Positions 58,352 to 64,000 of a stretch of 64,000 nucleotides of DNA are shown piece after piece. Each line of letters begins with the position of its first letter. Within the stretch, counting starts at the first letter, position 1. Under the pieces are notes generated by a model that did no database searches, was not told the DNA's origin, and worked only from the letters and a program-made list of their open reading frames with translations. Source of the DNA: Cupriavidus consociatus (GTDB taxonomy: Bacteria > Pseudomonadota > Gammaproteobacteria > Burkholderiales > Burkholderiaceae); assembly GCF_017814975.1 (NCBI RefSeq), contig NZ_JAGIQA010000033.1, positions 1 to 64,000 on the forward strand. The letters are read 5' to 3'. A program made the position numbers and the translations under genes.

Positions 58352-58769
58352 AGCGCGGCATTCCCGGCGGCAGGCATGTGGATCAAGTCCGCTGCCTGCC
58401 GTCGGCTTTGGAAGGGATTGCGCGCACTCCGAGTGGTTGCTGGCACGGGGATTGATCACGAGGCGTCAAAGCGCAAGGTAGGGCATGCATAGCCTCGACG
58501 GCGTCCTGACATTTCGTATTTTCGTACCAGATACGCACGCGGCATGAGGCCATGCGCGCCCGGCCCTGCCTGGCGAACCGGGTGCGGCAAGGCTGGTCCA
58601 CCTGCGCAACGTGCAGCAGCCGGACGAATATATGGAGGAGCGGCCACATGATGTCTCCAACTGTCACGACAGCGCCCCGCCACGTCAATCCCGACGCGGA
58701 TGGCCTGCCTAGAATTTTGACAGGTTAATCCGGGCACGCGGCGGTGCCCGCCAACGGTGACTGGCAGCT
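58352..58769. other. Intergenic region after the catabolic operon
   Basis: About 418 bp with no supportable gene. It contains TTGACA at 58717 and a hairpin CGGGCAC/GTGCCCG (58731-58750) just before the epimerase gene, which may be its promoter and leader. The first half shows no recognisable remnant. Confidence 0.45.
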
Positions 58770-59747
58770 ATGGCGGACTGTGAACGATTTCTGGTAACTG
58801 GGGCACTGGGATGTATCGGCGCATGGACGGTGCGCAAGCTCGTACAGGAAGGCGTGCCGGTCATTGCCTTCGATGCAGGCAGTGATGTGCAGCGCCTGCG
58901 CCTACTGATGGACGACACGCAACTGTCGCGCGTGGAGATGGTTCGCGGCGACATCACGGACCTGGGCTTGCTCGAGGCAACGCTGGATCGCCATCGCATC
59001 ACCCATGTCATTCACCTGGCCGCGCTGATTCATCCGAGGTTCAAGAGCGATCCTCCGCTTGGAGCCCGCGTCAACGTGCTGGGCGGCGTGAACCTGTTCG
59101 AGGCAGTGGCGCGGCGCGTGGAGCGGATCCCGCGCATCGTGTATGCGTCATCGATTGCGGTGTACGACAACTGCGACGCGCCGGGCAATGCAGCCATCCA
59201 GCATCATACCTCCGCCCATCCGACGACCCTTTACGGTGTGTACAAGCAAGCTGAAGAGGGCATGGCGCGCGTGTATTATCAGGACAAGGGAGTTTCCAGC
59301 ATCGGCCTTCGCCCGGCAACGGTATTCGGCGCCGGAAGGGACTATGGCCTCACTGCGGCTCCGACCCAGGCGGTCCTGGCGGCAGCGCTGGGGCGCCCTT
59401 TCCATATTCCTTACAGCGGCCGCAGTCAGATTCACTATGCCGACGACCTTGCGCGCATGTTCATCGCGTGCGCACGTTCCGGCTATCGCGGTGCGGACGT
59501 CTTCAATATGCATGGCAGCGTCGTGGACATGCGCGAAGTCGTCGAGACGATCGAGGCGGTCACACCCGAAGCGCGCGGAACGATTACGTTCGCCGGGGCA
59601 CCGCTAGGGCTTCCGGAAGACTACGACGCAACCGCGCTGGAGAACGTGATTGGTCCCCTGCCCCGCACACCGCTGCGCGACGCAGTAGGCGACACCTTCA
59701 GGCTTTTTCGCAGCAGGATCGCCAACGGTGAAATCCCCGATATCTGA
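58770..59747 (+). CDS. NAD-dependent epimerase/dehydratase (extended SDR)
   Basis: 325 aa with the coenzyme motif VTGALGCIGAWTVRKL, HLAALIHP, the catalytic Ser in YASSIAVYD and the YGVYK Tyr-Lys pair. Extended SDRs act on nucleotide sugars or, in catabolic clusters, on small hydroxy or oxo acids. No glycan genes are nearby, so a catabolic role alongside the downstream oxidoreductases is more likely. The substrate cannot be named. Confidence 0.85.
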   Translation: MADCERFLVTGALGCIGAWTVRKLVQEGVPVIAFDAGSDVQRLRLLMDDTQLSRVEMVRGDITDLGLLEATLDRHRITHVIHLAALIHPRFKSDPPLGARVNVLGGVNLFEAVARRVERIPRIVYASSIAVYDNCDAPGNAAIQHHTSAHPTTLYGVYKQAEEGMARVYYQDKGVSSIGLRPATVFGAGRDYGLTAAPTQAVLAAALGRPFHIPYSGRSQIHYADDLARMFIACARSGYRGADVFNMHGSVVDMREVVETIEAVTPEARGTITFAGAPLGLPEDYDATALENVIGPLPRTPLRDAVGDTFRLFRSRIANGEIPDI

Positions 59748-59755
59748 TCCAGATG

Positions 59756-59854
59756 TTGCTGCAGTGCCGTAGCGCTGCGGATCTGCGCATTTCCGGGGCC
59801 AATGGCCAGAGCAACACGCTGGGCGTGGCACTGGGCATCCGCCACAAGTTCTGA
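59756..59854 (+). pseudogene. C-terminal remnant of an outer-membrane porin
   Basis: The last 31 codons before a TGA read ...LRISGANGQSNTLGVALGIRHKF. The final GIRHKF with terminal Phe is the typical end of beta-proteobacterial general porins. No earlier part of the barrel is present; the preceding epimerase gene ends 8 bp upstream. This is a scrap left by deletion. Confidence 0.7.
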
Positions 59855-60098
59855 CGAACAGCAAACCGGGAAACAGAAAGCCGACTGCCACGCACCTGCA
59901 ACCATGGGTGCGGGCCTCAGGCCTTGCCTGAATGATCAGCGCGCGCATTAGGCTTTCCCTAACTGTCCCGAAATGTCAAATTTTTGCCCCCGAATGTTAA
60001 GGCGCTTTGCCTCGACCGCGCATACTTCTGGCACGACTTCCGTCGTCAAATGGCACCCAGCTTATTTCCAGCCAACACCCATAAACGGGGAGACATCT

Positions 60099-61076
60099 AT
60101 GCCAATCCGCCCTGCCCTGACCCGCGTGCACCGCGCCGCCGTCTGCGCTGTCCTGGCCCTGTCCATGCCGGTCGCCATGGCATGGACCAACAAGCCGGTC
60201 CGGGTACTGATCCCTGCGCCTGCCGGCGGCACCATGGATGTGCTGGCACGCGTGCTGTCCGACGCGCTCACCACCGAACTGGGCCAGCCCGTGGTGGTCG
60301 ACAACAAGCCGGGCGCCGGCGGCGGCATTGCGATCAACACGTTGCTGGCGGCGCCCGCCGACGGGCAGACCATCCTGGTGTCGACCACCAACGTGCTCAC
60401 GGAGATCCCGCATGTGATGAAGGTCTCCTTCGATCCGATGAAGGATGTGAAGCCCGTGGCCGCGGTAGCCAGGTCGACCCTGGTGCTGGTCGGGTCGCCG
60501 AGCCTGCCGGCCAAGGACCTGCCGGGCCTGGTCAGCCATGCGAAGGCCCATTCGGGCCAGCTCAGCTTTGCCTCCTACAGCGCGGGCACGGTCGCCCACT
60601 ATGCCGGCCTGATCATGAACCAGAAGGCCGGCATGGATCTGCAGCACGTGCCGTTTGCCGGCTCTCCGCCGGCGCTGACGCAGGTCATGGGCGGACAGAT
60701 CGCGGTGATGTACGACGGCATGGTTACCTCGCTGCCGATGATCAAGGCCGGCAAGCTGCAGGCCTATGCCTTGGCCGCGAAACAGCGTTCGCCGCTGCTG
60801 CCGCAGGTCCCGACGTTTGCCGAGCTGGGCTATCCGGATATTGACTTCAACAATTGGGCCGGCGTGTTCGTATCGTCCAAGGTGCCGGCAGACGTGGTTC
60901 AGAAAATCCAGGCTGCCGTCTACAAGGCTGCCTCGACGCCCAAGGTGCAGGAACGGATTCTAGGGCTTGGCTTCGAGACCGTGCCAGCGCAAACCCCTGC
61001 TCAGCTTGGCCAGGCCTTGCGCGCCGAATACGATCGCAATGCCGCCATCGTGAAGGCCTATAACATCCAGCCCTGA
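60099..61076 (+). CDS. Bug/TctC-family periplasmic binding protein
   Basis: 325 aa. Signal peptide about 1-28 (ALSMPVAMAW), then KPVRVLIPAPAGGTMDVLARVL, VVVDNKPGAGGGIAINTLLA and ADGQTILVSTTN. It is a paralogue of the product at 53985 but only distantly similar, so a different ligand is expected. GGGGAGA precedes the start. A hairpin follows the stop, suggesting it is transcribed as a single gene or ends its unit. Confidence 0.9.
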   Translation: MPIRPALTRVHRAAVCAVLALSMPVAMAWTNKPVRVLIPAPAGGTMDVLARVLSDALTTELGQPVVVDNKPGAGGGIAINTLLAAPADGQTILVSTTNVLTEIPHVMKVSFDPMKDVKPVAAVARSTLVLVGSPSLPAKDLPGLVSHAKAHSGQLSFASYSAGTVAHYAGLIMNQKAGMDLQHVPFAGSPPALTQVMGGQIAVMYDGMVTSLPMIKAGKLQAYALAAKQRSPLLPQVPTFAELGYPDIDFNNWAGVFVSSKVPADVVQKIQAAVYKAASTPKVQERILGLGFETVPAQTPAQLGQALRAEYDRNAAIVKAYNIQP

Positions 61077-61085
61077 TGGTCCGCG

Positions 61086-61122
61086 GCTCCGGCGGCGTCG
61101 ACTGTTGCCTTCCCGCCGGAGC
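61086..61122 (+). terminator. Hairpin after the second Bug gene
   Basis: GCTCCGGCGG (61086-61095) and CCGCCGGAGC (61113-61122) give a perfect 10-bp stem with a 17-nt loop, 10 bp past the stop. No long U-run follows. Confidence 0.55.
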
Positions 61123-61365
61123 TTGCTTCAGGCCATTGCGACGATCGTTGCGACGATTGGCGCGATTCTTCCACCTTCGCCGGCGGCTCCCCCCTTCCTC
61201 CCCGCTTGCCGTCGCCACCCGCTGGCGCAGTGTCCCCGGCGGTCACGGCAAAGACCCCTACCATCAATCGCCAAGCCTGCCGTCTGCCTAGAATCGGCAC
61301 ACCTACCTCACGGCACAGCGCACCGCGCCGATATCCCGATCCGCCGAAACTTGCAGGAGTCTGCA

Positions 61366-62613
61366 TTGCCTATCACCCGTGTCCTCGAACATGCTGATTC
61401 CCCCGCAGCGGTGGGACTGTCCGCGCGGCGGCTGCAGTCGATCTCATCGGTGATCCATGCCGATGTCGACCGGCGCAAGATCCCGGGCGCTGTCGTGCTG
61501 GTTGCGCGCCAGGGCCGGATCGCCTGGTTCGAGGCCTTCGGCTTCGAGCATGCGGATACCCCGTCGCGTCCGATGCAACGCCGTTCGGTGTTCCGCATTG
61601 CCGCGATGACGCGGCCCATCGTCGGCGTGGCGGCGCTGACATTGATGGAAGAAGGCCGGCTGGCCCTGAACGACCCGGTCGAACGCTACATCCCCGAGTT
61701 CGGGCGCCTCCAGGTCGGCGTCGAGTCGGTCGATGCGAATACCGGCGAACGCCGCCTTGCACTCGAACCTGCGCGCCGCGCCATGACCGTTCACGACCTG
61801 TTCCGGCACACGTCCGGCCTGACTTACGGGCAGTTCGGCGATTCGCTGGTGCAGCGCCAGTATCGCGAAAGCGGCCTGATGGATCCCGGACAGACCAATG
61901 CCGAGATGGTCGCAAAGCTGGCGGCCATCCCGCTGCAATGCCAGCCGGGCGAGGTGTTCGAATATGGCATGTCCACCGACGTGCTTGGCCGCATCGTGGA
62001 AATTGTCTCGGGCATGGACCTCGCTCGCTTCGTTGCGGAGCGCGTGACGCGGCCGCTGTGCATGCATGCAACCGGCTTCCACTTGATCAGCCAGGACAGC
62101 GCCGGCCTGGCGCTGCCAGCCGGCGCATCCGGCAAATCCACGGCCCTGTTCGACTACGACGAACACAACCCGCCCCGCTGGCATTCCGGTGGCGCCGGCC
62201 TGCTGTCCACGGCCGGCGACTACGCGCGCTTCTGCCAGATGCTGCTCAATGGCGGTGTGCTCGACGGCGTGCGCCTGCTCTCGCGAAAGACCGTCGACCT
62301 GATGCTTGGCAACCACCTGCCCCGGTCCACGCGCTATGGCAGTTCGACAACCGGGCTCGGCATCAACGCGCCATTGCCCGATCTCGGCCAGGGCCATGGC
62401 CTGACAGTGGGCGTACGCACCGCGCGGGGCTTGAGCCCGGTGCCCGGCTCCGTCGGCGATTTCTACTGGGGCGGCGCGCTCGGGACCTATTTCTGGGCGG
62501 ATCCGCAAGAGCAGCTGGTCGCGATCCTGATGCTTCAGGAAAACGACCTGGCGACGCGCGCCGGATACCGGTCCCTGTTACGCAACATCGTATATGGCGC
62601 GCTGGAAGACTGA
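61366..62613 (+). CDS. Serine-hydrolase-fold (class C beta-lactamase/EstB) protein lacking Ser and Lys
   Basis: 415 aa. Fold signatures are clear: GAVVLVARQGRIAWFEAFG, DPVERYIPEF, HTSGLTYGQFGD, the Tyr200 motif EYGMSTDVLGR and WHSGGAGLLSTAGDYARF. The active-site SxxK, usually SMTK, reads AMTR here (Ala80 to Arg83, codons gcg and cgg at 61603-61614). Both catalytic residues are therefore replaced, and esterase or lactamase activity is doubtful. A TTG at 61366 with CAGGAG 6 nt upstream is the likely start, since the open frame to 61105 is hairpin-containing spacer. No signal peptide from this start. Confidence 0.85.
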   Translation: MPITRVLEHADSPAAVGLSARRLQSISSVIHADVDRRKIPGAVVLVARQGRIAWFEAFGFEHADTPSRPMQRRSVFRIAAMTRPIVGVAALTLMEEGRLALNDPVERYIPEFGRLQVGVESVDANTGERRLALEPARRAMTVHDLFRHTSGLTYGQFGDSLVQRQYRESGLMDPGQTNAEMVAKLAAIPLQCQPGEVFEYGMSTDVLGRIVEIVSGMDLARFVAERVTRPLCMHATGFHLISQDSAGLALPAGASGKSTALFDYDEHNPPRWHSGGAGLLSTAGDYARFCQMLLNGGVLDGVRLLSRKTVDLMLGNHLPRSTRYGSSTTGLGINAPLPDLGQGHGLTVGVRTARGLSPVPGSVGDFYWGGALGTYFWADPQEQLVAILMLQENDLATRAGYRSLLRNIVYGALED

Positions 62614-62690
62614 GCGCCGGGCGCATTGCGGGAACTTGCAGTGCGGCACGCGCTCCACGGAGCCAGGCACAAGATTTTGGAGGAGCAAGC

Positions 62691-63710
62691 ATGAAGACAA
62701 TGAACCGGCGCTGGATCCTCAGGCAGCGCCCCGTCGGCGATATCGGCGACAACGATCTGCAGCTCGTGGAGGCAGCGCTGCCACGACCGGGGGACGGCGA
62801 GATCCTGGTGCGCAACATCTATCTCATGGTGGCGCCGACCAATCGCGTCTGGATGAGCGAGATCGACCAGTACATGGCCCCGGTTTCGCTTGGCGAGGTG
62901 ATGCGCGGCGTCACCATGGGCGTGGTCATCGAGTCCCATCACCCCGACTTCAAGCCTGGCGACATTGTCGAAGGCGGCATGGCCTGGGAAGAGTATTCGG
63001 TAACGAGGACTGCCCGGCGCGTCCCGGTGGAATATGGCTTGCCACTTCATGCCTATGCGAGCGTGCTGGGCAACTCCGGCTTGACCGCCTATTTCGGCAT
63101 GCTAGACATTGCCAGGCCCAAGGCTGGCGAGACCATTGTGGTGTCGGCCGCAGCAGGCGGCGTCGGCTCGATCGCCGGCCAGATCGGCAAGATACTCGGC
63201 TGCCGGGTGGTGGGCGTTGCGGGCGGCCAGGGCAAATGCGAGTTCGTCCGGGAAGAGTTTGGCCTGGATGCCTGTATCGACTACAAGGCGGGCAACGTGC
63301 TTGCCGATCTTCGCGCCGCCTGTCCGGACGGCATCGACGTCGATTTCGAGAACGTGGGCGGCGACACCATGGATGCAGTGCTGGCGCTGATCAATCCGGG
63401 TGCCCGCATCGCCCTTTGCGGGATGATCTCGACCTACAACGCGAGCGGTGACTGGTGGAGCCCGAAGATGTTCCGCAACGTCATCATGAAACGCGCCCGC
63501 ATCGAAGGCTTCCTCATTGCCGACTACCGTTCGAGGTTCCATGAAGCCGTGGAAGTCATGGCGCAATGGGTCAGGGACGGCCTGCTCAAGTACCGCGTCG
63601 ACATCGTTGACGGCATCGAGCAGGCGCCCGCCGCCCTGAACCGGCTGTTTACCGGCAAGAACATCGGCAAGCAGCTTGTCCGCCTTGCTCCGGAATCCGT
63701 CATCGGCTGA
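62691..63710 (+). CDS. Zn-independent NADP-dependent oxidoreductase (MDR family, CurA-like)
   Basis: 339 aa resembling the leukotriene B4 dehydrogenase/YncB/CurA branch. These enzymes use NADPH to reduce the double bond of alpha,beta-unsaturated carbonyls. Seen are the N-terminal RRWILRQRPVGD, GNSGLTAYFGMLDIA, the coenzyme-binding AAAGGVGSIAGQIGK and the substrate-side NVGGDTMDAVLALI. No zinc-ligand cysteines. TTGGAGGAG precedes ATG 62691. It lies 77 bp after the serine-hydrolase-like gene and 44 bp before an SDR gene, probably one operon. Confidence 0.9.
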   Translation: MKTMNRRWILRQRPVGDIGDNDLQLVEAALPRPGDGEILVRNIYLMVAPTNRVWMSEIDQYMAPVSLGEVMRGVTMGVVIESHHPDFKPGDIVEGGMAWEEYSVTRTARRVPVEYGLPLHAYASVLGNSGLTAYFGMLDIARPKAGETIVVSAAAGGVGSIAGQIGKILGCRVVGVAGGQGKCEFVREEFGLDACIDYKAGNVLADLRAACPDGIDVDFENVGGDTMDAVLALINPGARIALCGMISTYNASGDWWSPKMFRNVIMKRARIEGFLIADYRSRFHEAVEVMAQWVRDGLLKYRVDIVDGIEQAPAALNRLFTGKNIGKQLVRLAPESVIG

Positions 63711-63754
63711 GGCCGCAGCCGCGCAGCCCCGCACCGCTTAACCGCGAATAACCC

Positions 63755-64000
63755 ATGATTCATCCAGACATAGACAGCAACGATTCCCGGCCGGACGCCC
63801 GCCCTCGCCTGCAAGACTTTCAGGGCAAGACGGCAATCATCACCGGCGCCGCGTCCGGCATCGGCCTGGCATTGGCCGAGGCACTGGCGGCGCGCGGTGC
63901 CGACCTTGCGCTGGCCGACATCGACGCGCACGGGCTTGACGCTGCACGCGAGCGCCTCGCGCCGACCGGCAGGCGCATCTGCACGCGCGTACTGGATGTT
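63755..64000 (+). CDS. Short-chain dehydrogenase/reductase (partial, runs off the window)
   Basis: 82 codons are visible. KTAIITGAASGIGLALAEALAARGADLALADID gives the TGxxxGIG coenzyme motif, and the acidic end of the second strand (ADID) suggests NAD(H) preference. The catalytic Tyr-Lys part lies beyond the window. Likely cotranscribed with the MDR oxidoreductase gene. Confidence 0.85.
   Translation, partial: MIHPDIDSNDSRPDARPRLQDFQGKTAIITGAASGIGLALAEALAARGADLALADIDAHGLDAARERLAPTGRRICTRVLDV

Overview
The window is GC-rich DNA with beta-proteobacterial gene content. It carries a PDH complex whose E3 has its own lipoyl domain, a phaCAB locus, an intracellular PHB depolymerase, orphan Bug/TctC-type binding proteins and MocR-type regulators. 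This fits Burkholderiaceae, most likely Cupriavidus or a close relative, and the accessory character suggests a secondary chromosome or megaplasmid. That placement is an inference from gene content. No rRNA, tRNA, CRISPR array or intact insertion sequence was seen.

Layout. (1) 0.3-4.7 kb: a GABA module, with a MocR/GabR-like regulator divergent from gabT-gabD. (2) 4.9-10.6 kb: a DUF883 membrane-anchor protein, then an asparagine-to-fumarate module of periplasmic asparaginase, LysR regulator, aspartase and a dicarboxylate/amino-acid symporter. (3) 10.8-34 kb: a long co-directional central-carbon and PHB block. It runs aceE-aceF-lpd, maeB, dctA, a type II NADH dehydrogenase, phaC-phaA-phaB, a phasin-like protein, cydAB, a DctB/DctD-like sigma-54 two-component system and a PHB depolymerase. 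A textbook -24/-12 promoter sits just upstream of aceE. (4) 34.2-45.4 kb: a minus-strand cluster of nitrilase-fold hydrolase, giant Orn/Lys/Arg-type decarboxylase, ATP-grasp ligase, Ntn (C45) acyltransferase/hydrolase, symporter and binding protein, with a divergent MocR regulator. I cannot match it to a described pathway, and it is the best candidate here for an undescribed system. (5) 45.6-47.7 kb: a graveyard of gene fragments (amine oxidase joined to pntB, and a hybrid kinase/nucleotide cyclase). (6) 47.7-58.4 kb: a LysR regulator divergent from a complete lower pathway from 3-hydroxyanthranilate to pyruvate and acetyl-CoA. A Bug binding protein and a type I sulfatase are inserted in the middle. 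(7) 58.8-64 kb: an epimerase, a porin remnant, a second Bug protein, a serine-hydrolase-fold protein that has lost its catalytic Ser and Lys, an MDR oxidoreductase and the start of an SDR gene.

How the genes fit together. In block 3, malate entering through DctA can be oxidised by MaeB to pyruvate and NADPH, pyruvate becomes acetyl-CoA through PDH, and PhaA/PhaB (NADPH)/PhaC store it as PHB. Ndh and the bd oxidase can dispose of surplus NADH without proton pumping by complex I, and PhaZ mobilises the store. In block 6 the enzymes account for every step from 3-hydroxyanthranilate to acetyl-CoA. The sulfatase suggests that the physiological substrate may arrive as a sulfate ester.
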